16,678 nucleotides of DNA from an uncultured Mycoplasmatota bacterium (lineage in GTDB: Bacteria > Bacillota_I > Bacilli_A > RF39 > UBA660), in assembly GCA_946497375.1 (NCBI GenBank), contig CAMMKE010000019.1, forward strand, positions 1-16,678. Reading direction: 5' to 3'. Made by a program: the position numbers and the translations under genes. The notes below the pieces were generated by a model. The model saw nothing but the letters and a program-made list of their open reading frames with translations, had not been told where the DNA came from and did no database searches. Positions 1 to 7,082 of this stretch are shown here, piece after piece; positions within the stretch are counted from its first letter, which is position 1, and each line of letters starts with the position of its first letter.

Positions 1-54
1 GTTAATTATTCTAATTTTGGGGAAATAGAAGATATAGAAATACCAGAAAGTTAA
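1..54 (+). CDS. C-terminal tail of an upstream protein (partial)
   Basis: Frame 1 is open from the window edge to a TAA at 52-54 and encodes 17 residues ending in NFGEIEDIEIPES. The next gene starts 8 bases later in the same direction with its own AAGGAAAA site, so the two are probably cotranscribed. The tail vaguely recalls the ends of LolA-like secreted lipoproteins, but 17 residues cannot support a family call. The start and most of the gene lie outside the window. Confidence 0.5.
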   Translation, partial: VNYSNFGEIEDIEIPES

Positions 55-62
55 GGAAAAAT

Positions 63-443
63 ATGAAAAGTTATATTTACGAAGATAAGAATGATTTTAA
101 TACTAATATGTATAAATTGATGAAAGAATTTAAAATAAAAGATTTAAACTATAAGTGGTTGATTACAGATATAGAAACAAATAATGAAGAGTTTTCTAAT
201 AAAGAATTTATCATTATAAAGCATCAAGATTTAATAAAATTACTAGAAAATAATAAAGATATACAATGGATATGGGCTGTATTTTCCGCTATACCGTCTA
301 AATATAGTGATGATGAAATATTTAAATATAAATTTCCCTATATAATAGAGAATGAAAATATTAATCATACAATACAGCATCCTCTAGCAGAAATAGAAAT
401 AGACTGTATTGATAGCTCTTATGCCAAAATAATATTTAAATAA
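63..443 (+). CDS. Small soluble protein, possibly DUF2691-like
   Basis: This 126-residue protein has no signal peptide or membrane segment. It is rich in Ile, Asn, Glu and Lys, with aromatic residues around IQWIWAVFSAIP (about residues 68-79) and an ending DCIDSSYAKIIFK. The overall pattern, with an N-terminal 'KYNWLI'-like strand, a central 'IFA.FSAIP'-like strand and a C-terminal 'DSSY' strand, reminds me of Bacillus DUF2691 proteins, which have no known function. That match is from memory and weak. ATG 63 follows AAGGAAAA. It lies 8 bases after the preceding stop and 12 bases before the next gene, which suggests a small operon with the membrane-anchored protein downstream. Confidence 0.65.
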   Translation: MKSYIYEDKNDFNTNMYKLMKEFKIKDLNYKWLITDIETNNEEFSNKEFIIIKHQDLIKLLENNKDIQWIWAVFSAIPSKYSDDEIFKYKFPYIIENENINHTIQHPLAEIEIDCIDSSYAKIIFK

Positions 444-455
444 AGGAGAAAATTT

Positions 456-1202
456 ATGAAAAAGAAAAAAAGTATTAAAAAGATAATTATTGGTATTGTA
501 ATAGCAGTTGTCATATTTTTAGGATTAATATTCTTTATGGCATATAAAGAATTACAAGAAGAAGATATTTTAAAACAAGAAATAATTAATTACAGTAATA
601 AAGACTTAGCGACAGATGATTATTCTATCAAGGTTAAAACAACAGGAGATAGAGCCTATGTAGAAGAAACAGTTAAAAAGTATTATAAGAGTCTATCAGA
701 TAGTGTTAAAGCGATAAATAGTTATTTAAATGATGAAGAATTAACTGATATATTAACTATTAATAGTCTAAGAAATGATAGTCCTAATTACACGAAGAGT
801 CATGCTCTTATAAGCAATACTAAAAGTAAAGTAACAAAAGAGTTAAAAAATATTAGTAGTCTTTGTGAAGAAGATACTATTAAAAACTTAATAGATAAAG
901 ATAAACTTAGTAATAGTGAATATTATTATGATTTATATCTAGACCTTATGTATACTAAAAAAGATTTAGAAACCCTTAAGAGTACTAAAGAACAAATGGA
1001 GACTCTATCTAATAATTTAAATGAATTCTTAGATAAAGTAGATGAAATACTAACATTATTAGAAAATAATGCTAATTATATAGAGTATACTGATACAGAT
1101 ATTTATATTAGTGATGATAATATCTTAAATGAATATAATAACTTACTTAATGAGTTAACAGCTCTCGCTAATAATATGGCAAATACAGAAAGTGATATTT
1201 AA
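456..1202 (+). CDS. Membrane-anchored extracytoplasmic protein of unknown function
   Basis: This 248-residue protein starts with a basic segment (MKKKKSIKK) and one hydrophobic helix at about residues 9-30, without a lipobox, so it is probably an N-terminal anchor with the rest outside the cell. Residues 60-240 are charged and rich in Asn, Leu and Lys, with helical stretches of coiled-coil character around 165-205. There is one Cys (in SSLCEED). I do not recognise a family. The start is well supported by AAAGGAGAA about 8 bases before ATG 456. The gene probably shares a transcript with the 126-residue protein upstream. A hairpin terminator spans its stop codon, so transcription should end before ffh. 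Confidence 0.75.
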   Translation: MKKKKSIKKIIIGIVIAVVIFLGLIFFMAYKELQEEDILKQEIINYSNKDLATDDYSIKVKTTGDRAYVEETVKKYYKSLSDSVKAINSYLNDEELTDILTINSLRNDSPNYTKSHALISNTKSKVTKELKNISSLCEEDTIKNLIDKDKLSNSEYYYDLYLDLMYTKKDLETLKSTKEQMETLSNNLNEFLDKVDEILTLLENNANYIEYTDTDIYISDDNILNEYNNLLNELTALANNMANTESDI

Positions 1203-1220
1203 TCATTTTCTTTTTACTTT
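1187..1220 (+). terminator. Intrinsic terminator overlapping the stop codon
   Basis: A 10-bp stem (1187-1196 with 1202-1211, one G-U pair) closes a 5-base loop and is followed by TTTT and more T-rich sequence. The TAA stop at 1200-1202 lies in the loop and first stem base, so the coding end doubles as terminator. The T-rich tail runs into the -35 of the ffh promoter. Confidence 0.6.
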
Positions 1221-1241
1221 TTTTTACTTATCAGTTATAAT
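1213..1241 (+). promoter_or_regulatory. Sigma-A-type promoter of ffh
   Basis: TTTACT (1213-1218, 4 of 6 to consensus) and a perfect TATAAT (1236-1241) are separated by exactly 17 bases, placing transcription start near 1248, about 18 bases before the ffh ATG. Together with the terminator just upstream, this suggests ffh has its own transcript. Confidence 0.6.
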
Positions 1242-1265
1242 ATTTAAAGAAAAGAGAGTGATAAA

Positions 1266-2573
1266 ATGTTTGAAAGCTTAGGAGATAGATTACAAAATGC
1301 TCTACATAAGATAAAAGGTTATGGTAAAATAACTGAAGATAATATCGGCGATATGATGAAAGAAATACGTCTAGCATTACTAGAAGCAGATGTTAATTAT
1401 AAAGTAGTTAAAGAGTTTGTTAATAATGTTAAAGAAAAAGCTTTAGGAGAAGAAGTTAGAACTAGTATTAAACCAGGAGATTTATTTGTTAAGATAGTTA
1501 AAGATGAATTAACTGAATTACTAGGAGGAGACTCTGCACCTTTAAACCTTAATGGTAATCCTGCGATACTTATGTTAGTAGGACTTCAAGGTAGTGGTAA
1601 AACTACAACTATCGGAAAACTTGCCAATTACTTACGTAAGAAAAAAGGTAAGAAACCTTTAATGGTCGCTTGTGATGTTTATCGCCCTGCTGCCATTGAC
1701 CAGTTAAAACAACTAGGAAAAGAACTTAATATTGAAGTTTATAGTGAAGGTAAAGGTAATCCTGTAGAAATAAGTAAGAATGCTATTAACTATGCTAAAG
1801 AAAATGGTTATGACTATGTCCTAATCGATACTGCAGGACGTCTTCAAATAGATGAAGCTTTAATGGACGAGTTAGAAAATATTACTGCAGCGGTGTCTCC
1901 ACAAGAAACATTACTTGTAATAGATGCAATGATGGGTCAAGATGCTATTAATGTTATAACAGGCTTTAATGATAAATTAAAACTAACAGGAGTAATATTA
2001 ACTAAATTAGATGGTGATACTAAAGGTGGAGTTGCTCTATCCGTAAGACATTTAACTAATGTACCTATTAAGTTTATTGGTACAAGTGAAAAACTAGATG
2101 GACTAGACTCATTTGACCCAGAACGTATGGCAGGACGTATTCTTGGAATGGGAGATATCGTCTCTTTAGTTGAACAAGCAGAAGCTGCTATTGATGAAAA
2201 AGAAGCTGAAAAAACTGCTAAAAGAATGCAACAAGGTAAGTTTGACTTAGAAGATTTTTTATCAACACTAAAACAAATAAAGAAACTAGGACCACTTGAA
2301 AACATCTTAAAATTAATACCAGGTGCTAAAAAGATGGGACTAACTAATGTAAATATTCCCCCTAAACAAATGGCTCATATCGAAGCTATAATCCTTTCTA
2401 TGACTAAAGAAGAAAGAAGAAATCCATCTATTATTAAAGCATCACGTAAAACAAGAATCGCTAAAGGTTGTGGATTATCAGTATCAGAAGTAAATAAACT
2501 ATTAACACAATTTGAAAGTATGAAAAAAATGATGAAACAAATGAAAAATGGTAACTTTAAAATGCCATTTTAG
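1266..2573 (+). CDS. ffh: Signal recognition particle GTPase Ffh (SRP54)
   Basis: Ffh binds signal sequences on ribosomes and, with 4.5S/6S RNA and the receptor FtsY, delivers nascent membrane and secreted proteins to the Sec translocon. The 435 residues match the usual family length. An N-terminal helical bundle (about 1-85) precedes the GTPase domain: P-loop GLQGSGKT (106-113), DVYRPAA (137-143), DTAGR (188-192) and TKLDGD (246-251). The Met-rich M domain (about 295-435) ends in a run of Met/Lys residues. ATG 1266 follows a GAGAGTG site. In many Firmicutes ffh follows ylxM and precedes rpsP-rimM-trmD; neither is present here, and a spore-coat-like gene follows instead. No terminator is visible between ffh and that gene, so some read-through is possible. 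Confidence 0.98.
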   Translation: MFESLGDRLQNALHKIKGYGKITEDNIGDMMKEIRLALLEADVNYKVVKEFVNNVKEKALGEEVRTSIKPGDLFVKIVKDELTELLGGDSAPLNLNGNPAILMLVGLQGSGKTTTIGKLANYLRKKKGKKPLMVACDVYRPAAIDQLKQLGKELNIEVYSEGKGNPVEISKNAINYAKENGYDYVLIDTAGRLQIDEALMDELENITAAVSPQETLLVIDAMMGQDAINVITGFNDKLKLTGVILTKLDGDTKGGVALSVRHLTNVPIKFIGTSEKLDGLDSFDPERMAGRILGMGDIVSLVEQAEAAIDEKEAEKTAKRMQQGKFDLEDFLSTLKQIKKLGPLENILKLIPGAKKMGLTNVNIPPKQMAHIEAIILSMTKEERRNPSIIKASRKTRIAKGCGLSVSEVNKLLTQFESMKKMMKQMKNGNFKMPF

Positions 2574-2586
2574 GCAAATAATTTAT

Positions 2587-2613
2587 ACACAAATTTCCTA
2601 AGTGAATATCTTA
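2587..2613 (+). promoter_or_regulatory. Weak sigma-K-like promoter before the CotD-like gene
   Basis: AATATCTTA at 2605-2613 matches the B. subtilis sigma-K -10 pattern CATANNNTA except for the first base. An AC (2587-2588) lies 16 bases upstream, as in sigma-K -35 elements. The motif is short and the region AT-rich, so chance is a real alternative. It gains some weight because the gene downstream is a coat-type protein. Confidence 0.25.
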
Positions 2614-2633
2614 ATACTAGAGGAGGAAAGTGT

Positions 2634-2975
2634 ATGTTATTTAATAATCAAGCTATCGATATGAATTCTACTATCGATGGTAATAATAATGTCGTTGACC
2701 AAGATATGAATATTGATATCAATATGAACAATAATAGTATGGGAATGGGCCAAAATAATATGGAAATGATGGATAGCCAATCTCCAATCATTGAACCAGT
2801 ACAAGAGCGTCAAATAAATAGAACTTTCGTTCATCAAGTACCTCACGTATGTCCAATCCATACAAGAATAGTTAATCATCACATTTTCAAACATACTTAT
2901 TGTCCTAGATATACTTGCTGTGAAGAAAATGTTTGTTGCAATATTGACCAAGGTTCATGTTGTAACTTTCGTTAA
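2634..2975 (+). CDS. CotD-like spore coat protein
   Basis: This is a 113-residue protein with two different halves. Residues 1-60 are low in complexity and rich in Asn, Asp, Met and Ile. The second half contains HQVPHVCPIHTRIVNHHIF, resembling the His/Pro-rich core of B. subtilis CotD ('VPHIHP.HT..VNH..FQH'), then a Cys-rich end with several CC pairs (CCEE, VCCN, SCCNF). CotD-family proteins are inner coat components of endospores made in the mother cell; the cysteines here could crosslink the coat. The start follows a strong AGAGGAGGAAAG site. A terminator lies directly after the stop. Similarity is clear in the core motif only, and the N-terminal half is unlike B. subtilis CotD. It could also be a metal-binding small protein. 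Confidence 0.8.
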   Translation: MLFNNQAIDMNSTIDGNNNVVDQDMNIDINMNNNSMGMGQNNMEMMDSQSPIIEPVQERQINRTFVHQVPHVCPIHTRIVNHHIFKHTYCPRYTCCEENVCCNIDQGSCCNFR

Positions 2976-3001
2976 AAGCCAAGATAACCATCTTGGTTTT
3001 T
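2976..3001 (+). terminator. Intrinsic terminator after the CotD-like gene
   Basis: A perfect CCAAGAT/ATCTTGG stem (2979-2985 with 2990-2996) with an AACC loop is followed by TTTTT, right after the TAA at 2973-2975. Further G-U and A-T pairs extend the stem into the tail. Confidence 0.85.
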
Positions 3002-3086
3002 ACATGTTAAAAAATGTCTAATTATGTCATATCACTTGTAAAATATTCTTTATAATTATAAGATAATAATAAGGAGTGTGATACAA

Positions 3087-3293
3087 GTGAATTATCCATC
3101 TATTGATAAATTACTTAATATTGTAAGTTCTAAGTATGAATTAGTTCATATCGCTGCAAGACGTAGTAAAGAAATGACTAAAGATGAACACTATCAACTA
3201 GCCTTAAACCAATATAAATGTGAAAAAAATATTGGTAGAGCCCTAGAAGAGATATTAGAGGGAAAATTAAAAGTAGTTGAAAAAGAAAACTAA
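3087..3293 (+). CDS. rpoZ: RNA polymerase omega subunit
   Basis: Omega is the small RNA polymerase subunit that helps fold and hold the beta-prime subunit. The protein (68 residues from GTG 3087) has the family signature: YPSIDKLLNIVSSKYELVHI, then AARRSKEM, and a helical end with ALEEILEGKL. Two in-frame GTG starts exist. The one at 3078 lies one base after the AAGGAG site (3071-3076), too close. The one at 3087 is 10 bases after it and gives the usual 'M.YPSID' beginning, so I use 3087. In many Firmicutes rpoZ follows gmk; here it stands alone between two terminators. Tandem TAA TAA stops end the gene. Confidence 0.93.
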   Translation: MNYPSIDKLLNIVSSKYELVHIAARRSKEMTKDEHYQLALNQYKCEKNIGRALEEILEGKLKVVEKEN

Positions 3294-3297
3294 TAAG

Positions 3298-3330
3298 AAA
3301 CACATATCACAGTTTGGTATGTGTTTTATT
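3298..3330 (+). terminator. Intrinsic terminator of rpoZ
   Basis: An 11-bp stem (3298-3308 with 3316-3326, one T-G pair) closes a 7-base loop ACAGTTT and runs into TTTTATT. It begins a few bases after the rpoZ stop. Confidence 0.85.
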
Positions 3331-3331
3331 A

Positions 3332-3360
3332 TTTAAATTAACTATTTAATGTGATAGAAT
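3332..3360 (+). promoter_or_regulatory. Sigma-A-type promoter of the radical SAM-recX unit
   Basis: TTTAAA (3332-3337) and TAGAAT (3355-3360, 5 of 6) are spaced by 17 bases. Transcription would start near 3367, just before the GAGGGG site used by ATG 3383. The -10 overlaps an upstream in-frame ATG at 3359, which argues against that ATG as the start. Confidence 0.5.
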
Positions 3361-3382
3361 GACTGTAGAGGGGGAATTAATA

Positions 3383-4447
3383 ATGCTAAATGATTTATGC
3401 TTTGAAATAATAGAAACCTGTCCTAATAATTGTTTATTTTGTTCTTCTTGTTCATCTATCAATAAAAAAAGAATGATAGATTATAAAAAGTTTAAAGAAG
3501 TAATAGATTATTTTATTAGTATAGGCGGAATAAAAGAAATATCTATATCTGGAGGAGAACCTCTATTACATCCTGAACTATTAAGAATGATTAGATATTG
3601 TAAACTAAATAATATTAAAACAGTCTTATTCACTAGTGGTATAAAACTAAGAACTAAAATGACAGAAGAAGATAAAGAAATGTTAGAGTTCAATCTAAGA
3701 AAACAGTATAAGTCATATTTATCTGAAGGTATGTCTAAAGAAGAGTTTGATATATTGATTGAAAAGGAAATGAAGATTTACTTATGGTATAATGAAAAAA
3801 CTTTTGATTCTCTATCATCATCTGACTGTAAACTATTAAAAGAAAGTGGACTTGATAAAATTGTTTTTGACTTTGAAGCTTGGAACAAAGATGTATATGA
3901 TAAAATTATGGGAACTAAAGATTTATTTGATTTAGTAACATTATCAATGATAAAATAAAAAAGTGCTGGACTTAATACCGATGCTCATTTCATTCCTACA
4001 AAAATTAATTACAAAGAACTCGCTGATATTATTGAGATGCTTAATGTTGCAGAATTTGATGAGTTAAGCATTCTTAATTTTGTTCCCCAAGGAAGAGGTA
4101 AAACAAATGAAGATTTACTATCTTTAACAGAAGAAGAATTTAGAGAGTTTCTTGAAATCTATGAAAAATGTAAAAATGAGTTTAAAGGAAATTTAAGAGT
4201 AGGTATCCATTTACAAGAAGAAGATACTCATAAGTGCACAGCTGGACTTTCTAAACTTGTTATTAAATATGATGGTACAGTTTTACCATGTGCAGCCTTT
4301 AAAGAATATGATTTAAAAACACTTAATAGTATGGGAATAAAAACACCTAATATCTATACTAATTTAGAAGAAGTAGAAATACATAATGGTACTAGAAAGA
4401 AGCCTTTATGTAAACAGTTATATCATTTTAATAAAGTAATTAAATAA
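3383..4447 (+). pseudogene. Radical SAM protein with C-terminal Cys cluster, interrupted by one in-frame TAA
   Basis: The gene encodes a 4Fe-4S radical SAM enzyme of about 354 residues. CPNNCLFC near the N-terminus is the CxxxCxxC cluster motif, and ISISGGEPLLHPEL carries the GGEP SAM-binding motif. The C-terminal part (HKCTAGLSKL, DGTVLPCAAFKEY, KPLCKQLYHF) resembles a SPASM/twitch auxiliary-cluster domain. An in-frame TAA at 3956-3958 splits it. The reading frame is identical before and after (SMIK stop KSAGLNTDAHFIPTK), so this is a substitution, not a frameshift. No ribosome site or well-placed start follows the stop, so the second half would not be made separately. ATG 3383 follows GAGGGG by 8 bases. 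recX begins 10 bases after the final stop. Substrate is unknown. Options: recent pseudogene, sequencing or assembly error, or read-through. Confidence 0.85.
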
Positions 4448-4457
4448 GGAGACTAAT

Positions 4458-5207
4458 ATGAAAATAGAAAAGTTTAAGAAAAGAGCTAATGGTCTATATA
4501 CTATATATTTAGATAATTTTAATAGTTATGACTTCTATGAAGAGATAATATTAAAGTATGAGTTACTAATAACTAAGACTATAGAAGAAGATGAACTTAA
4601 TAAGATAATTAAAGATAATAAAAACTATGAGAGTTATTATGATGCTCTAAAGACTTTAAAAAGAACTATTAAAACTAAAGAAGAAATAAGAAAGCTCTTA
4701 ACTGAAAAAAAATATAGTAAAGAAAGTATATCCTTTGCTATCAACACTTTAGAAAAACAAGGTTATATTAATGATAAGAACTATGCTAAGAGTTATGTTC
4801 ATAATGCTATTATAACTTCTAATAAAGGCCCTAAAAAAATAGAGCAGGAATTAATTAAAAAAGGAATAACTTCTCTTGATTATAATGAAACCCTAGATGA
4901 GTTTACGACCGTCTTAGAAAAAGAAAAAATAGAGAAGTTAATCTCTAAGAAAATAAAATCTAATCATAATAAAAGTGCTAAAGTTTTAAAACAAAAACTA
5001 GGGCTAGATTTAATCAATAATGGTTTTCACCAAGAAATAATAAAAGAAGTATTAAACTCTACTGTTATAGAAGAAAATAGTGATATTGCAAAAAAAGAAT
5101 ATCAAAAGTATTATAATAAATTAAGTAAAAAATACTCTGGTAAGGAACTAGAGTATAAATTAAAACAAAAGATGTATAGCTTAGGTTTTAAGATGCCAAA
5201 AGAATAA
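4458..5207 (+). CDS. recX: Regulatory protein RecX
   Basis: RecX binds RecA filaments and limits or modulates recombination and the SOS response. The 249 residues fit long Gram-positive RecX. The tandem three-helix repeats are visible: ALKTLKRTIKTKEEIRKLL..., NTLEKQGYINDKNYAKSYV (the 'GYINDxxYA' signature, about residues 98-116), and TSNKGPKKIEQELIKKGI ('S..GP..I...L...GI', about 119-136), followed by a third repeat near the C-terminus (KLSKKYSGKELEYKLKQKM). A basic N-terminal extension of about 70 residues is typical of Firmicutes. ATG 4458 follows AAGGAG by 7 bases and lies 10 bases after the radical SAM reading frame, so both share a transcript. If the TAA in that gene is real, polarity might lower recX expression. 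Confidence 0.92.
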   Translation: MKIEKFKKRANGLYTIYLDNFNSYDFYEEIILKYELLITKTIEEDELNKIIKDNKNYESYYDALKTLKRTIKTKEEIRKLLTEKKYSKESISFAINTLEKQGYINDKNYAKSYVHNAIITSNKGPKKIEQELIKKGITSLDYNETLDEFTTVLEKEKIEKLISKKIKSNHNKSAKVLKQKLGLDLINNGFHQEIIKEVLNSTVIEENSDIAKKEYQKYYNKLSKKYSGKELEYKLKQKMYSLGFKMPKE

Positions 5208-5234
5208 GAGGGTAGTGTTTGGCTATCCTCTTTT
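5206..5234. terminator. Bidirectional terminator between convergent genes
   Basis: A 10-bp stem (5206-5215 with 5223-5232) with a 7-base loop is followed by TTTT on the plus strand. On the minus strand the tail is ATTCTTTT. It overlaps the last bases of recX (TAA 5205-5207) and the stop of the minus-strand gene (5223-5225). The one imperfect pair is G-U in the plus-strand RNA and A-C in the minus-strand RNA, so the plus direction forms the better hairpin. Confidence 0.75.
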
Positions 5235-5936
5235 ATAATATACATATTTTTTAAAAGAAACATCAAGAGTATTAGTATTTTTATCTTCAATCTCTTTTAT
5301 ATATTTTTTGCTCAAAGATTCAACCTGTTTACTAACTTCAAGTAAATCTTCCCCATCAACTCCATATGCTCTAAGTAAAGTAATAAATAAAGGAGCAGAC
5401 CATGCTTCACTCTCGTCTTCCTTAACAACAGCTCTTTCAAATTCATAAGGACTACTTATAGTTCTTTGCATAGGAGGATATTTTACTAATAAATTAAGTT
5501 CACTTATTTGTAAAATATTAGATAAATCATTTGCATTAGCTTTTCCTTGTTTTGCAAGTTGATTATGTAATAGACTAGAAGCCTTTATTATATGATCATT
5601 ATCTTCTATACCATACTGATAATTAGTTAATCTTAAATTAGCTTTACTTTCATCAACTTTTATATAAAAATTAGCCCAGTCATAAAGTAATTCTAAAGAT
5701 TTATTGTCTTTAATTTTGTCCTTTATTATTTTATAACGTAATTGATCTTTATACTCATCATCATTTTCCTTATCAGTATTTTTTAATTCTTCTTCTATAG
5801 CTTCTTTAATTTGTGATCTCCAAATAAAGAAATCCTCTGTTGTTTTAATATATGGAAATTCTTTAAAATCTTTTTCTACTTGCTCATAAATAGGAATTAA
5901 TCTTTGCTTGGTTTCTTCAGTTATATCTTTTCTCAT
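5223..5936 (-). CDS. Conserved-looking soluble protein of unknown function
   Basis: This 237-residue protein has no signal peptide, membrane helix or Cys, and I do not recognise it. It is highly charged and mostly helical in composition. Distinct segments are FPYIKTTEDFFIWRSQIKEA (about 27-46), SLELLYDWANFYIKVDESKA, a hydrophobic NLLVKYPPMQRTISSPYEFE around 149-168, and EAWSAPLFITLLRAYGVDGE. The Trp, Pro and aromatic spacing suggests a folded domain rather than a random open frame. The start follows AAGGGATGA, and the gene has a perfect consensus promoter, so it is probably well expressed on its own. It sits convergent to recX and downstream of prsA, separated from prsA by a terminator. Confidence 0.8.
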   Translation of the reverse strand: MRKDITEETKQRLIPIYEQVEKDFKEFPYIKTTEDFFIWRSQIKEAIEEELKNTDKENDDEYKDQLRYKIIKDKIKDNKSLELLYDWANFYIKVDESKANLRLTNYQYGIEDNDHIIKASSLLHNQLAKQGKANANDLSNILQISELNLLVKYPPMQRTISSPYEFERAVVKEDESEAWSAPLFITLLRAYGVDGEDLLEVSKQVESLSKKYIKEIEDKNTNTLDVSFKKYVYYKRG

Positions 5937-5967
5937 AATATCATCCCTTTCTTTTCTTGTGTCGCAT

Positions 5968-5996
5968 ATTATACTACAAAAACTTTATTTTGTCAA
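5968..5996 (-). promoter_or_regulatory. Perfect consensus sigma-A promoter
   Basis: On the minus strand, TTGACA (5996-5991) and TATAAT (5973-5968) are separated by exactly 17 bases, a 12-of-12 match to the vegetative consensus. Transcription would start near 5961, about 25 bases before the ATG at 5936. The -35 borrows its first Ts from the T-tract of the prsA terminator upstream. Confidence 0.9.
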
Positions 5997-6028
5997 AAAA
6001 GAGAAGTAACCTATACAGTACTTCTCTT
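5994..6028 (-). terminator. Intrinsic terminator of prsA
   Basis: In the minus direction a perfect 10-bp stem (6028-6019 with 6008-5999) with a 10-base loop is followed by TTTTTTGACA. It lies about 20 bases after the prsA stop. The end of the T-tract forms the start of the next promoter's -35. Confidence 0.85.
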
Positions 6029-6048
6029 AAATATTAAATTTTCTATTT

Positions 6049-7053
6049 CTAACTAGCAGTTGAACTATTATTAACACTGTCTAATAGTTGTTGCATTAAA
6101 TCATCATAATCTTTCTTTAGACTATCATCATTAAACTTAATACCTGCTTCTTCTCTAATTTCAATTAAAGCATTATATCTTAAAGATGCATCTTCATTTA
6201 ACTTCTCATCAGCAAGTGTTTTTATAATATCATCTTTAACTTTCTTTAATTTAGGTTTACTTTTCTGATCAACTTTAAGAATTATATGATAACCAAAACT
6301 AGACTTAACAGGCTCTTTTGTATATTTACCTTTTTCAAGGTCAATTGAGGCATTTAAGAAAGCTTCATCCATATTATCATCTTTATTGAAGTAATCAATT
6401 AAGCCACCATCACTAGCACTACCAGTATCATCAGAATACTCTTTAGCAAGCTCTTCAAAATCAGCACCATCATCTAACTTCTTAATTAAGTCTTCTGCTT
6501 TCTTCTTAGCTTTATCTTCTGCTTCTTGTTTTTCTTCAGTAGACATATCATCATTAGTATCAGGTTTAATTAAGATATGTCTAACTTTAATATCACCGAT
6601 AACTTCATCATCATAATATTTTTGTATCTCATCATCAGTAACACTATTCTTTACATAGTCTTCAATCGCCAAATTCCTCTTATATTCAAGTGATAACATA
6701 TCTCTTAACTCATCTTCATCTTCAACACCTAAATATTGCTTAATAGCAGCTTGAAAAGCCTCATCATCATTATTGTACTGACTCTTCATCTGTTCAATCT
6801 GAGAATTAATTGTTTCTTTTTCAGTATCATCAGTTTTATACTTTTCATCAAATAATTGATGATCTATCATATCAACTAAAACACTAATACCATATTTATC
6901 CCTTAATTCTTCATATAGAGCATCTGCTGTAATCTTTCCTTCATCAGTCTTAACTACTGTATTGTTATCTTTAAGTTCAGCCTTATTTCCACAACCAGTA
7001 ACTAAAAGACAAATTGCAAGAAGAGAAGCAGTCGCTTTAACTATTTTTTTCAT
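6049..7053 (-). CDS. prsA: PrsA-type foldase lipoprotein (parvulin peptidyl-prolyl isomerase)
   Basis: PrsA is a membrane-anchored chaperone that folds proteins emerging from the Sec channel on the outer face of the membrane. The 334 residues begin with a lipoprotein signal peptide: MKK, a hydrophobic core, and lipobox LVTGC with Cys21 as the lipidated residue. An N-terminal helical chaperone region (about 35-150, SurA/PrsA-like) precedes the parvulin domain: VRHILIK (157-163), ADFEELAKEYSDD (197-209), SASDGGLIDYF (212-222) and SSFGYHIILK (251-260). A C-terminal helical tail ends in a Ser-rich stretch. The start has AAGGAGG at a good distance. A promoter and terminator frame it as a single-gene transcript. 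PrsA and HIT genes also lie near each other in B. subtilis, but the intervening genes here differ. Confidence 0.93.
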   Translation of the reverse strand: MKKIVKATASLLAICLLVTGCGNKAELKDNNTVVKTDEGKITADALYEELRDKYGISVLVDMIDHQLFDEKYKTDDTEKETINSQIEQMKSQYNNDDEAFQAAIKQYLGVEDEDELRDMLSLEYKRNLAIEDYVKNSVTDDEIQKYYDDEVIGDIKVRHILIKPDTNDDMSTEEKQEAEDKAKKKAEDLIKKLDDGADFEELAKEYSDDTGSASDGGLIDYFNKDDNMDEAFLNASIDLEKGKYTKEPVKSSFGYHIILKVDQKSKPKLKKVKDDIIKTLADEKLNEDASLRYNALIEIREEAGIKFNDDSLKKDYDDLMQQLLDSVNNSSTAS

Positions 7054-7082
7054 TTAATTTCCTCCTTATCAGTTCATTAAAT

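Noticed and set aside
1937..2305. Open frame of 122 codons on the minus strand inside ffh
   Set aside because: It lies wholly within the conserved GTPase and M domains of ffh, has no ribosome site of its own, and its Ser/Pro-rich protein is what the reverse of this coding frame would give.
2637..2951. Open frame of 104 codons antisense to the CotD-like gene
   Set aside because: The plus strand has a strong ribosome site, a recognisable motif and a terminator; the antisense frame has none.
4037..4447. Second half of the radical SAM gene as an independent gene
   Set aside because: The ATG at 4037 has no usable ribosome site and lies in the middle of a continuous radical SAM sequence that begins right after the TAA.
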